This document shows, one piece after another, positions 29,701 through 37,483 of a stretch of 64,000 bases of DNA. Below the pieces are notes generated by a model, which did not search any database, was not told the origin of the DNA, and saw nothing but the letters and a program-made list of their open reading frames with translations. The stretch is taken from contig JAHBBC010000018.1 of NCBI GenBank assembly GCA_019915015.1, positions 372,001 to 436,000 on the forward strand, in the 5' to 3' direction. This DNA comes from Auriscalpium vulgare. Its lineage: Eukaryota > Basidiomycota > Agaricomycetes > Russulales > Auriscalpiaceae. The translations under genes were made by a program, and so were the position numbers. Every line of letters begins with the position of its first letter. Position 1 is the first letter of the stretch.

Positions 29701-30501
29701 GAATCGATATTACTGGTTAGTGAAATTCGTGGTATCGTGCTCGGCCTGGAACGTACGGAGCCAGTGGAGTATATACACTGGTTCGGAATGACGCAAGGTC
29801 ACCCAAACCCTGGGACGGAACCCCAACCGTCAATTGCTGAAGAGGAGGGGTACGAAGACCTGCCTGACCTTATTAGCCTCGACTCGGAAAACGAGGTCGA
29901 GGAAGAGCTTCGCGCGCTATCCAGCGGCGCTGAAGGGGAACCAGTGGATCTGGTACACGCGCCACCGTTCGCGAAAGATCGTGTTTATCGATCGGCGATC
30001 AACCGTTCGTACCCATCAGGCGTACGACCAGTACGGAATGCGCAGAATCAACTGTGCTTGGCGGCGTACGTGACAATCAATGGTCACCGTGCGTTAGCCC
30101 TCTTCGACAGCGGGTCGACTGCCGACTTGGTCAGCCCTGACTTTGCGCGAGTCGCGAACTTACCGCTCTTTGTGCTCGAGAAGCCTGTACCCCTGCAATT
30201 AGGGTGTGTGGGCAGCCGGTCGTCCATTAACTTTGGAACGGAACCCACCATTCAATTTGGGGGAGTCGACCGTTCTTGGTACTTTGACATTGCGAACATT
30301 GATCGATACGACGTGATCATTGGGACGCCGTTCTTGTCCATCGTCGGTATCATTCTTAACTTCCGGCGCCGGGAAATCGCGTCCCCGCACGAATCTGTGC
30401 GTGCCCTCTTGGAGGGGGAGGAACCTAGGCTCGAAAGAGCAAAGGTAAAAAGGGTCGTAAGAGCAGAGCCGAAAGGCGACGCACCTCGAAAGAACGAATG
30501 A
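26797..30501 (+). CDS. Gag-protease polyprotein of the chromovirus
   Basis: 1234 codons if the first ATG is used; MSTQKARNEH at 26908 is the more likely start because the first 37 residues look like leader. The N-terminal half is Lys/Glu/Arg-rich and charged, and the central part is a retrotransposon Gag domain (EWYMQEIKDPERQKRIWTLE, FIHKASIQEAFVNFRRTRYD). A CCHC zinc knuckle, CYACGQVGHYSSDPKC, lies near residue 791. An acidic stretch precedes an aspartic protease with the active-site motif LFDSGSTADLV near residue 1104 and a later VIIGTPFL block. It ends at TGA (30499-30501), with Pol continuing in the same frame. Confidence 0.93.
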   Translation: MKASTLYPHSKLPKSGRTTSNSIRAGSESPLKVHTIRMSTQKARNEHAEANKRIDEAPGRTEPEPGRGSGEQEVTDQSGEKDAGTSEREMGETSAPRDKGKQKATRPDTPRNSGEDAREELMKVVEEFAQTIDENLSVTNGAIDMATEAMKRANAARNSTQQLREQWTSIRDKLRILNGLEIRDGERTSGLDSRESTEDLGEIWVSTLRLDEEPRFKYLGITHTLAELLAPRGEGESAKSHAYRAEVASGYFDWKKRARDKLISTYENLRTEKEMEEENLTVKEIERMLVKQAESGTGTDERRQRDLERGAAVYGSIEAATRVWDESLKRGEREAFKNRPREGMNRSKEAAGEDRRPDHRAASEPEGNRSPEQGQHRRSDRDDRYNERQNGGDWNDQEDSRRNDDGRDSRSDDRRRGIERTWNAGGAPGGGDHDDSSDDDNGSSHGRRNGPPRNGANNGRGRGNDVGRREITPDYQAGGRDSTAVTKIRQTVREGLTDELPELPKGFKVPVQPKYDGSDKPEKFGTFTSDFMTWIQLSRLVDPKYRAAQIMSLGTALEGEASEWYMQEIKDPERQKRIWTLEEAIVALYGRFIHKASIQEAFVNFRRTRYDPDRGLVAYYKDLRKWAQRMAEHPDSYTFNRKLMQGMPQHLLGPAMLSRNLSAEYSTAEEIMDAVIAVQDRDEFLSTLTRGKRVVTDDAQTASRKVPAFRSRQTGARARLRNSDVPPSKLATDQPASGTGATRTGVTSRGNDGRNAPVNHNKPSNPGRFDTRNRASGQNRPKPNGGAGVTCYACGQVGHYSSDPKCPQYGKAPQMPRLHAVDVASGSTEGNEGQAPSLHAVVDVEEDDEPIRHTAQDDDVIEVYSEYESEYDGSQYDPDESLAVNTEYMTDDEFDDVQYFGGMTLGSDRRQAEQDRLQDEQLRIHREMETYHQLRKADAWMDGWRTALQHVDNALDNVLGDRPPSSTAESILLVSEIRGIVLGLERTEPVEYIHWFGMTQGHPNPGTEPQPSIAEEEGYEDLPDLISLDSENEVEEELRALSSGAEGEPVDLVHAPPFAKDRVYRSAINRSYPSGVRPVRNAQNQLCLAAYVTINGHRALALFDSGSTADLVSPDFARVANLPLFVLEKPVPLQLGCVGSRSSINFGTEPTIQFGGVDRSWYFDIANIDRYDVIIGTPFLSIVGIILNFRRREIASPHESVRALLEGEEPRLERAKVKRVVRAEPKGDAPRKNE

Positions 30502-30504
30502 CTA
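30499..30504 (+). promoter_or_regulatory. Candidate stop-codon readthrough site UGA-CUA between Gag-PR and Pol
   Basis: The stop TGA is followed by CTA, and the frame stays open through five codons to the Pol ATG (30517) and beyond. UGA CUA is a known leaky-stop context in fungi, animals and viruses. Reinitiation at the ATG 15 nt downstream is the alternative. Confidence 0.55.
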
Positions 30505-30516
30505 ACCGAAGAGAAT

Positions 30517-33500
30517 ATGGCATCAGCAAGAGCTGATATGGGACAAGGGACCAAAACGGTGGAGAGTAAGGCGTACCAGACGGAAGATATTCCGCGGTTG
30601 AGAGAGAACTGGTACGTCAAATTTGAGGACATTATGAACGGGACGCCGAACCGATTACCTCCAATGAGGGAGGTTAATCACGCTATCCCACTGATAGATG
30701 AGGAGATGAAATACCGATATCACCTATCTCGTTGCCCAGAGGCACTTCAGGAACAGCTGAAGCAGAAGATAGCCCGCTACGTCGAAGCGGGGTGGTGGGG
30801 AACAGCCACCACGGCACAAGCTGCGCCATTGTTATGCATACCCAAGAAAAATGGGTCACTACGTACGGTCGTCGACTGCAGAAAACGCAATGACAATACG
30901 GTCAAAGATGTGACGCCGTTACCGGACCAGGACCGGATACGTATGGATACCGCGCGGGCCAAGTTTAGGTCCAAGATTGACCTAACAGATGCGTACGAAC
31001 AGGTACGCGTCGAACCGTCCGACGTGTGGAAGACAGCGTTTTCCACGATATATGGAAACTATGTCAGCTTCACAATGCAGCAGGGCGACTGCAACGCACC
31101 TGCTACGTTCCAGCAACTGATGACGGCGATCTTCCGTGAATACATCGGACTATTCATGCATGTGTACTTAGACGATATATTCGTCTTTTCGGACACCATA
31201 GAGGACCACGAGAAACATCTCGGGCTGGTCCTCACACGCCTGAGAGAGGCAGACTTGTACCTAAAAAGGGACAAATGTGAACTGTACGCGGAAAGAATGG
31301 ATTGTCTGGGTCACATCATTGACCACAAAGGCTTGCACGCCGACGCGGACAAGATGAGCAAAATTCGTGAATGGCGAACGCCAAGGAATTACCATGATAT
31401 ACAACGATTCTTGGGGCTCGTGCAGTACTTGGCTCACTTCATGCCGGACGTGTCAGCATACACGGGACCGCTGTCGGCGATTACCAAAGGTGGCCAAGCG
31501 TTTCACTGGAGACCACTGCATGCAAAATGCTTTGAAATGATCAAAGCGCTTGCTTGCAAGCGGCCGATATTACGGCCTGTGGATTTCTCGACTGGAGAAC
31601 CAGTGTGGATCGTATGTGACGCGTCCGCATCAGGGGTCGGCGCATTATACGGTCAAGGGAAGGATTGGACTAACTGCAGGCCTGCGGGGTTCATGTCACG
31701 GAAATTCACAACAGCGCAACATGCGTATCGCGTCTTCGAGATGGAGACGATCGCGATATTGGAAGCACTCCTGAAATGGGAGGATAAGTTGCTCGGGCGC
31801 AAAGTAACAATAGTTACCGACCATAAGGCATTGGAGTTTTTCAACACTCAGAGAAACCTGTCAAGTCGTCAGACTAGATGGATGGAATACCTTAGTCGGT
31901 TCAACTACGAAATCGTGTACGTGAAGGGCGACAGTAACAAAGTCGCTGACTGTCTATCACGGTATTATGAGGGCGATGACGGTGACGAGGACGTGCCGGC
32001 GCACGAATACGTGAACGCAGACGCTCGGCTAGACCCCGAGAGCGAGGACTTACCGCACATGCGGGTTCTCGAGCTGCGGGCAGTGGACACGCAGAGCACG
32101 CATGTGCTTAGGGAAGCGGTAGAGCCGCGACGGCAAGAAGCCGATAGGTTGAATTCGGGTGTGGACGATGACAGAGTATCTGTCAGTGCCACCGCGGGCA
32201 ACGAATTATCGTTGGCCACCTCCGTGAATACGGAAGACCACGCACCGATTATTATCGCTCGGAACACCGAATTGTTTGAGGCGATAAAACAGGCGTATGC
32301 GAAAGATGCGACGTTTGGGAAAGTCGTGGAAAATATCGACGCGTACCCTACGTTTGACATGACGGACGGAATGGTGACGACCAAGAACCGTGCTGGGGAT
32401 CGCGTTGTTTGCATACCCAAGGGAATGTGCGGGAAGAGGTCTATACTCGACCTGGTGATCGAGCAAGGCCACCATGCGCTCGGACACATGGGTGCCCAAA
32501 AGACCACAGACTATTTACGACGGTGGTATTGGTGGCCAGGAATTGGCAAAGACGTCGACAAATACTGTCAGTCTTGCGATGCGTGTCAGATGTCTAAGAC
32601 AAATACGCGCGCACCTGCGGGGCTCCTGCATAACATGCCCATACCGACGGCGCCCTGGCAATCCATTGGAATGGACTTCGTCGGTCCGTTTCCCCTGTCC
32701 CGTGGACATGATTACCTATGGGTGGTCATCTGTCGGTTAACGAGCATGGTTCATCTGGTGCCAGTACATACCACGATTAAAGCGTCAGAATTGGCCTGGC
32801 TATATGTCAAAGAAATCGTGCGTCTCCACGGACTGCCCGAGACAATAGTGTCGGACCGCGATCCTAAATTCACTTCTGCGTTCTGGAAAGAGACGCACCG
32901 TCTGTTGGGATCCAAACTGTTGATGTCTACTGCGTTCCACCCCCAAACGGATGGGGCGTCCGAGCGAGTAATTCGATCGGTAGGACAGATCTTGAGGGCT
33001 ACAGTAAATCCCAAACAAACTGATTGGGTCGAACACGTACCGATGACGGAGTTTGCCATCAACTCCACGATTAATGGGTCAAGCACGTACGCACCGTTCG
33101 AGCTTAATTACGGGTACATGCCCGTGGCACATCGAACGCCGATCAACGACAAGGCAGCACCCGGAGTACGGGACTTTGCGGCTCGGGCACGACATCACCT
33201 AGCTATTGCGCATGACGCGATCATAGCTAGCCGTGTGCAGCAGACGCACCAGGCCAACAGGCATAGACGTGTCGACAAAGGGGTCGAAGTTGGAGGGAAG
33301 GTGTTTCTCTCCACACAAAACTTGACGTTGCCGAAAGGGAGGGCACGAAAGTTGATGCCTAAATACTTAGGCCCGTTCGCCGTGTCAGCGTACAACGAGC
33401 GTACATCCACGTACACGTTGGACTTACCGGCGGAATTGAGGGCTCGTAGGATACATCCTACATTCCACGCGAGCCTGATCCGACCATACGTACCGAACGA

Positions 33501-33840
33501 CGACGTGTTATTCCCTCATCGCGAAACGCGACGTGCGTTCGACCTCGGGGAACCCGATGAGCACGAATGGTTGGTGGATGAAATATTGGCGCACCAGTGG
33601 GATAAAAAGGACTATCATTTCCTAGTCCGCTGGAACTACGGCGATACAACTTGGGAGCCGCGCGCAAACTGCGAGGAACTTGAGGCGCTGGACAACTATT
33701 TGGCGCTACAAGGTGTACGGGAAGTTGAGGAGCTCCCGCATACGCCGTCGCCGCGAAAAGCGGGCACGCCGCCTGCGCACGGGCAAGGTGTGGCGCGTCG
33801 CAAGTCGACTCGACGCGGAGCGCCAAAGCGCCGGTCATGA
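30517..33840 (+). CDS. Pol polyprotein: RT-RNase H-integrase-chromodomain
   Basis: 1107 aa. RT: PLLCIPKKNGSLRTVVDCR, KIDLTDAYEQVRV and the catalytic VYLDDIFVF near residue 216. RNase H: WIVCDASASGVGALYG, FEMETIAILEAL, TDHKALEFF and SNKVADCLSRY. Integrase: HHCC zinc finger (HHALGHMG...CQSCDAC, near residues 650-690), then the DDE set at IGMDFVGP, VSDRDPKF and GASERVIRSVGQ, with about 35 residues between the last two. The C-terminal chromodomain (EWLVDEILAHQWDKKDYHFLV...RWNYGDTTWEP) lies near residues 1017-1065 and may direct insertion by reading histone marks. The tail is basic. Confidence 0.96.
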   Translation: MASARADMGQGTKTVESKAYQTEDIPRLRENWYVKFEDIMNGTPNRLPPMREVNHAIPLIDEEMKYRYHLSRCPEALQEQLKQKIARYVEAGWWGTATTAQAAPLLCIPKKNGSLRTVVDCRKRNDNTVKDVTPLPDQDRIRMDTARAKFRSKIDLTDAYEQVRVEPSDVWKTAFSTIYGNYVSFTMQQGDCNAPATFQQLMTAIFREYIGLFMHVYLDDIFVFSDTIEDHEKHLGLVLTRLREADLYLKRDKCELYAERMDCLGHIIDHKGLHADADKMSKIREWRTPRNYHDIQRFLGLVQYLAHFMPDVSAYTGPLSAITKGGQAFHWRPLHAKCFEMIKALACKRPILRPVDFSTGEPVWIVCDASASGVGALYGQGKDWTNCRPAGFMSRKFTTAQHAYRVFEMETIAILEALLKWEDKLLGRKVTIVTDHKALEFFNTQRNLSSRQTRWMEYLSRFNYEIVYVKGDSNKVADCLSRYYEGDDGDEDVPAHEYVNADARLDPESEDLPHMRVLELRAVDTQSTHVLREAVEPRRQEADRLNSGVDDDRVSVSATAGNELSLATSVNTEDHAPIIIARNTELFEAIKQAYAKDATFGKVVENIDAYPTFDMTDGMVTTKNRAGDRVVCIPKGMCGKRSILDLVIEQGHHALGHMGAQKTTDYLRRWYWWPGIGKDVDKYCQSCDACQMSKTNTRAPAGLLHNMPIPTAPWQSIGMDFVGPFPLSRGHDYLWVVICRLTSMVHLVPVHTTIKASELAWLYVKEIVRLHGLPETIVSDRDPKFTSAFWKETHRLLGSKLLMSTAFHPQTDGASERVIRSVGQILRATVNPKQTDWVEHVPMTEFAINSTINGSSTYAPFELNYGYMPVAHRTPINDKAAPGVRDFAARARHHLAIAHDAIIASRVQQTHQANRHRRVDKGVEVGGKVFLSTQNLTLPKGRARKLMPKYLGPFAVSAYNERTSTYTLDLPAELRARRIHPTFHASLIRPYVPNDDVLFPHRETRRAFDLGEPDEHEWLVDEILAHQWDKKDYHFLVRWNYGDTTWEPRANCEELEALDNYLALQGVREVEELPHTPSPRKAGTPPAHGQGVARRKSTRRGAPKRRS

Positions 33841-33868
33841 TATGTCATAGAGCGCGGGAACGATTACA

Positions 33869-33890
33869 TGATGAGCTGTACAGCTCATCA
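33869..33890. repeat. Perfect 22-bp palindrome between Pol and ORF3
   Basis: Each arm is TGATGAGCTGT, with no spacer. It lies 28 bp after the Pol stop and 54 bp before the ORF3a ATG. Confidence 0.9.
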
Positions 33891-33944
33891 AGATGGCCGA
33901 CGCTATGACGGAGAGAGAGAAGGAAAACTCACAGTCCACGTAAC

Positions 33945-35294
33945 ATGGACAGCCGACAGTCATCGGCGCACACGGACAAGGCCGCACTGTTGAAATGGTT
34001 GTATGACCATATCACTGGTCAAGTCATCCACAAGCAGGGATGCCGGATATGCCGGGACTTCTTTTTGCACGCCTCGGAGGCGTTGCTCGTAGGCGATGTG
34101 ACGTACGTCGAGGCGCTCAAGACACGCGACGGCGCCAATCAAGGCTTCGAGAAGGACATCCAGCGCCTTAAGGACCGAGTGCGCCGGCGCGAGGACGAGA
34201 TTGCGCAGCTGCGTAGCGAGCTGGCAGCGATGCACGAGAAGCACGGTGACGACGCAATGTCGTTGGAGGAGGATCACACCACGCCAGTTGACACACGCGC
34301 GAGCAAGAAGCGCCGTGCCGACGACTCCACGCGTACGGCGCCTAGCCGTACAGAAGCGCCGCGTAACGCGGCTGGGCCCGTTTCTCAGGTCGAGAACGTG
34401 CACACGGCCGAAGCGGCCAGCAACCCGGTGATACCACCACACCAGGGACATGGGCTCCCAGGGGCATTCGCAGGGCCTACCCCTGCAATGCATGCGCCGC
34501 CGATGGGGGCGTTCATGCCGGCCAGCGGATACTATGCACCCCCTGGGATGTACGCACCGCATGGCAATCAGCCTGTGGTCTGGCCCGACGGTACCACATG
34601 GCTGCCACACGACAATCCGCCATTCGCAATCGGCGGATGGGGCGGAGCGGCCAACTGGGCTGCGGACTGGCAGCCGAACACATACACGTCCGGCTCACGC
34701 ACGATGGACAACAATTGGGCGTCATCGTCGCGTGCGCCCGACTGGAGCAGCCGGCCATGGGAGGCCCCGTACGACGGTCCCGGGCTTGTTGACTGGCCCG
34801 AACGTGAGGGCGCGCCGCCGCAGCAGCACGCGCAGGGACGCGCCCCGATGCCGCAGCACGCTCCACACATGGCGCCACACGGGGCGACGAGCCGTACAGC
34901 GCCGAACAACGAAGGACCGGCGCGCGGCCTACCTACTGGACCGCGCGCGTTGACACGCGCTGCTACGACGACGCGGGGAACCGCACGATCGCTGCCTGGT
35001 CGTCGAGCAGCATCAACTGCACGCCGCACAACCGCGGATGCGGAAATCGACGCGTTCCTGGCTGAACCGGAGGGCACCCAAAACCCGACGGACGAGCCCA
35101 CTGTACCGGCCCCGTCTTCAGGGGGGGGACCAGTGACTCGCAGAGTAGTACGTTTCCCAGCGAGGACGAGATCCGCCGCAAAATGGAGGAGGTCAAGACT
35201 CCGGGAAATACGGAGGCACTACGCATTCTGGGCATGTGGCGCAAGGAGGCATGTGCCGTCTTCCATCTCAATCGAACTGCGAGCCATTGGTTAG
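33945..35294 (+). CDS. Chromovirus extra ORF, first part (ORF3a), unrecognised
   Basis: 449 codons starting MDSRQSSAHTDKAALL. The N-terminus has GCRICRDFFLHASEALL, then a probable coiled coil (EKDIQRLKDRVRRREDEIAQ, residues about 68-98), a basic SKKRRADD patch and a long Pro/Ala/Trp-rich, probably disordered middle. After the G8 run at 35121-35128 the reading turns Arg-rich and stops at 35294, while the -1 frame continues as well-formed protein. The last 55 or so residues in this frame are therefore probably not real coding. It sits on the same strand as pol between pol and the 3' LTR, like env-like or accessory ORFs elsewhere, but has no signal peptide or membrane segment. Function unknown. 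Confidence 0.7.
   Translation: MDSRQSSAHTDKAALLKWLYDHITGQVIHKQGCRICRDFFLHASEALLVGDVTYVEALKTRDGANQGFEKDIQRLKDRVRRREDEIAQLRSELAAMHEKHGDDAMSLEEDHTTPVDTRASKKRRADDSTRTAPSRTEAPRNAAGPVSQVENVHTAEAASNPVIPPHQGHGLPGAFAGPTPAMHAPPMGAFMPASGYYAPPGMYAPHGNQPVVWPDGTTWLPHDNPPFAIGGWGGAANWAADWQPNTYTSGSRTMDNNWASSSRAPDWSSRPWEAPYDGPGLVDWPEREGAPPQQHAQGRAPMPQHAPHMAPHGATSRTAPNNEGPARGLPTGPRALTRAATTTRGTARSLPGRRAASTARRTTADAEIDAFLAEPEGTQNPTDEPTVPAPSSGGGPVTRRVVRFPARTRSAAKWRRSRLREIRRHYAFWACGARRHVPSSISIELRAIG
35121..35128 (+). promoter_or_regulatory. G8 run joining ORF3a to ORF3b by a -1 shift
   Basis: Codons read TCA-GGG-GGG-GGA, containing G-GGG-GGA in slippery phase. A -1 shift here moves into ORF3b with no stop. Transcriptional slippage or an assembly indel at the homopolymer would look the same. 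Confidence 0.5.
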
Positions 35295-35977
35295 TGGTCA
35301 GACAGTACAGACGACCGCAGTGGGCCAAAGATGGCGCAGAGACGAAGAAGCTACCGCACCCCCGATTGGGGGAGAACGGGAAAAAATGGTACGCTTACTT
35401 GCACCGATACCCTGGGTTCAAGCTACGCGGGCTACTAGGGGGGCCGAATGTCGCGCCGATGGACGACATTCTGTCGTATCTGCGACTGGCGCGAATGGTG
35501 CACGAGGGGTACCGGGAAGACCGGACGAGGCGCAGAGAGGTGCGTGACGCGTTCGTACTGAGCGCCGCCTCAATCATCCAGACGGTGGACAACTACCAAC
35601 GACTGCGCGAGCAGTACGGAGTCACCGTCGCGCCCGTTGGATCAAACCCCGACTTCGCGTTAAACACACCGGTCACCGAGCAAGCAGTGGTAAAACACCT
35701 TGCGCGGGCTGGATTCGCCGACCACGAAGCGGCTGCCGCATCGCATTTCGCATTCTCTGCGTTGAACGACGAGCGGTATGACAACGGATCCCAAGAGTAC
35801 ACGGAGACGGGATCTGAAAGTGATCTAGACGATCCTCATGGTACTCCCATCGTCATTGACGAACCGGTCGTGGTTGACGGTAGCTCGACAGCATCCGAGA
35901 ACCCACAGGCCGTCTCACTCGACGTGGCCATGACCGGGGAAGACGAGGATCCTCCGTCGCCGGTGCCAAGCGCATGA
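35129..35977 (+). CDS. Chromovirus extra ORF, second part (ORF3b), unrecognised
   Basis: Open from the G8 run in the -1 frame (TSDSQSSTFPSEDEIRRKMEE); the first ATG is at 35183 (MEEVKTPGNTEALRIL). It contains a compact, probably folded segment (WYAYLHRYPGFKLRGLLGG, DDILSYLRLARMVHEGYRED, AFVLSAASIIQTVDNYQRL) and an acidic Ser/Asp tail (TETGSESDLDDPHG). Joined to ORF3a it would be about 677 residues: coiled coil, disordered middle, folded domain, acidic tail. The family was not recognised, and there is no catalytic motif I can name. The stop is about 240 bp before the polypurine tract. Confidence 0.65.
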   Translation, partial: TSDSQSSTFPSEDEIRRKMEEVKTPGNTEALRILGMWRKEACAVFHLNRTASHWLVVRQYRRPQWAKDGAETKKLPHPRLGENGKKWYAYLHRYPGFKLRGLLGGPNVAPMDDILSYLRLARMVHEGYREDRTRRREVRDAFVLSAASIIQTVDNYQRLREQYGVTVAPVGSNPDFALNTPVTEQAVVKHLARAGFADHEAAAASHFAFSALNDERYDNGSQEYTETGSESDLDDPHGTPIVIDEPVVVDGSSTASENPQAVSLDVAMTGEDEDPPSPVPSA

Positions 35978-36214
35978 ATGGACCGAAACGCTAAGCAATG
36001 GCCACACTGGCCAGGTCCGAATCCGGACGTACGTATACCCATACAATCACGAACGCCACAGTTGGCAAGGGGCAGGAAGTGCCCAGCGCGCTGCGCGTTA
36101 ACCATAGTGAAGGACACCAAACGCGGGATGCCGCGATTGAGGCGTAACCCTCGAGACTGCAAGAATACTGGGTGCTCAACCACCCGTTCCTTTTCGACGC
36201 CGGGGCTCTCTCTT

Positions 36215-36225
36215 GAGGGGGAGGG
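36215..36225 (+). other. Polypurine tract GAGGGGGAGGG
   Basis: Directly abuts the first base of the 3' LTR, the expected position of the plus-strand primer. Confidence 0.9.
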
Positions 36226-36413
36226 TGTAAGGCGGCTGCCTTCCAGGAGAACGAGGATAGGGTTAGGAGAAGAGGGGTTTATTAGTCAGCGAGGGACATA
36301 GCGCGAGCGGGCCCGAGAGGACGGGCAGCTCTTTCACACCTGTACTTATTCCATCTCAACGCAGACGGGGTATTGTGTACGTCGTGTGATCTAAGAGCCC
36401 CACCACCTTTACA
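36226..36413 (+). repeat. 3' LTR (188 bp)
   Basis: Same sequence as the 5' LTR by eye. Confidence 0.95.
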
Positions 36414-36418
36414 TGCCC
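36414..36418 (+). repeat. Target-site duplication TGCCC (right copy)
   Basis: Directly follows the 3' LTR; pairs with 26511-26515. Confidence 0.95.
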
Positions 36419-37483
36419 ACTGTCTGCCCGACTGGCCCGAAATGTCTATTGAACAGACCACATTACCCCAGTTGGAGTCCTTATCTCTTCACGGCCCGGT
36501 CATGGCTTGCACTCGCATGTTCCTGCGCATGGACATCCCCCCCAGCGCCAGCATCGACATTCGCTGTGTCTTACCGCCATGGCCCGCCGACACATATTAC
36601 ACCACCAGGACCCAGAAAGCCTTCCTCGAGGCGTGCTGCTGTCCAGCGTCCCTTGAACGGTTCACACGCGCGCAGACCGCGCAATTCATCATGATGGGGG
36701 ACTCCGCAGAAGTTCTCATAGGAGAGGGCACACCCACCATCCCCATGCTCTCCACTGACTTCACGACCACGCACGAATACGCGACAAAATTCGTGCTCGA
36801 AGGCAAAGGCTGGGAGCAATACCGCCTCCTCGAGACGGTCGTCGGCGCCCTGCTTCCATGGGCCGCCCTCACCGCGCTCTCCATCGTCACCGCGCGCGAG
36901 CTCAACGGGAAAATGAACATGATGCCGCCCGTTTGGCCGCGGTTCCTCGCGATGTGCGACGACCTCACGCAGCTGCGCCTGCTCGGTACGGACATCACCG
37001 TGCGCGTGTGCGAGGCACTCGCCGGAAATTTCGAGCGAGGGTGGGGTGCGCACGCGCCGGTGATGCTGCCTTGCCTCGATACGCTGGCGCTGTGCAGCGT
37101 GAACCTGAAGCGCTGGTGGTGCACGCGCACGCATGTTCGTGCGTTCATATCGGAGCGCAGGGTAAAGGGGGCACCTCTGCGCGTGCTACGTGTAGTGGGC
37201 TGCCTGGGTGCGAGACAGCTGGTGTTGGAGGCGGACCTGGGTGTGGATACGAGCATTTCAGTTGATTCGTAGAGGCGATTATATCTAGTCTCCGTGGCTG
37301 ACCTTGACACAGAAAATAGTCGTTCTGTTACTATAATATTGAGATATTTCGGGCCCTCTCCTTGGGAAGCCGACTACGATTCTCGAAGGACAATGTTCCC
37401 AAGTATGGTAAATATTGTTGTTCTCAATTACCCACGCTCCGTAGCGTTGCCAACTCACCCAACGCCAACACATTCGTCCTACG

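Larger units (their letters stand above)
26516..36413 (+). mobile_element. Ty3/gypsy chromovirus LTR retrotransposon, complete, 9.9 kb, with extra ORF
   Basis: The 188-bp LTRs (26516-26703 and 36226-36413) begin TG and end CA and look identical by eye. The target duplication is TGCCC, and a polypurine tract abuts the 3' LTR. Order: Gag-protease ORF, same-frame stop, Pol (RT, RNase H, integrase, chromodomain), palindrome, ORF3a/ORF3b, 3' LTR. RT before integrase defines Ty3/gypsy, and the C-terminal chromodomain defines a chromovirus. Identical LTRs and open frames indicate a recent insertion. No obvious tRNA-complementary primer site follows the 5' LTR. Confidence 0.95.
25454..37272 (+). pseudogene. 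F-box protein gene interrupted by an LTR retrotransposon
   Basis: Exon 1 is 25454-25563 (MPRRRGTRVLSWNEIL); a 59-nt intron (25564-25622) leads to exon 2 at 25623. The F-box region reads CLPPEILVRIFEFLQP and AKVTHVCRRWRLVAL. Coding breaks at 26515 after LHLA and resumes in frame at 36419 with HCLPDWPE, ending at 37272 (GVDTSISVDS). The break is explained by the chromovirus at 26516-36413 and its TGCCC duplication, and no other stop or frameshift is seen in either half. The intact paralogue at 59529-61430 (minus) has the same two-exon structure and matches across the break. F-box proteins are substrate adaptors of SCF ubiquitin ligases; the leucine-rich remainder probably binds the target. As it stands, the gene can make only an N-terminal fragment. 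Confidence 0.93.
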
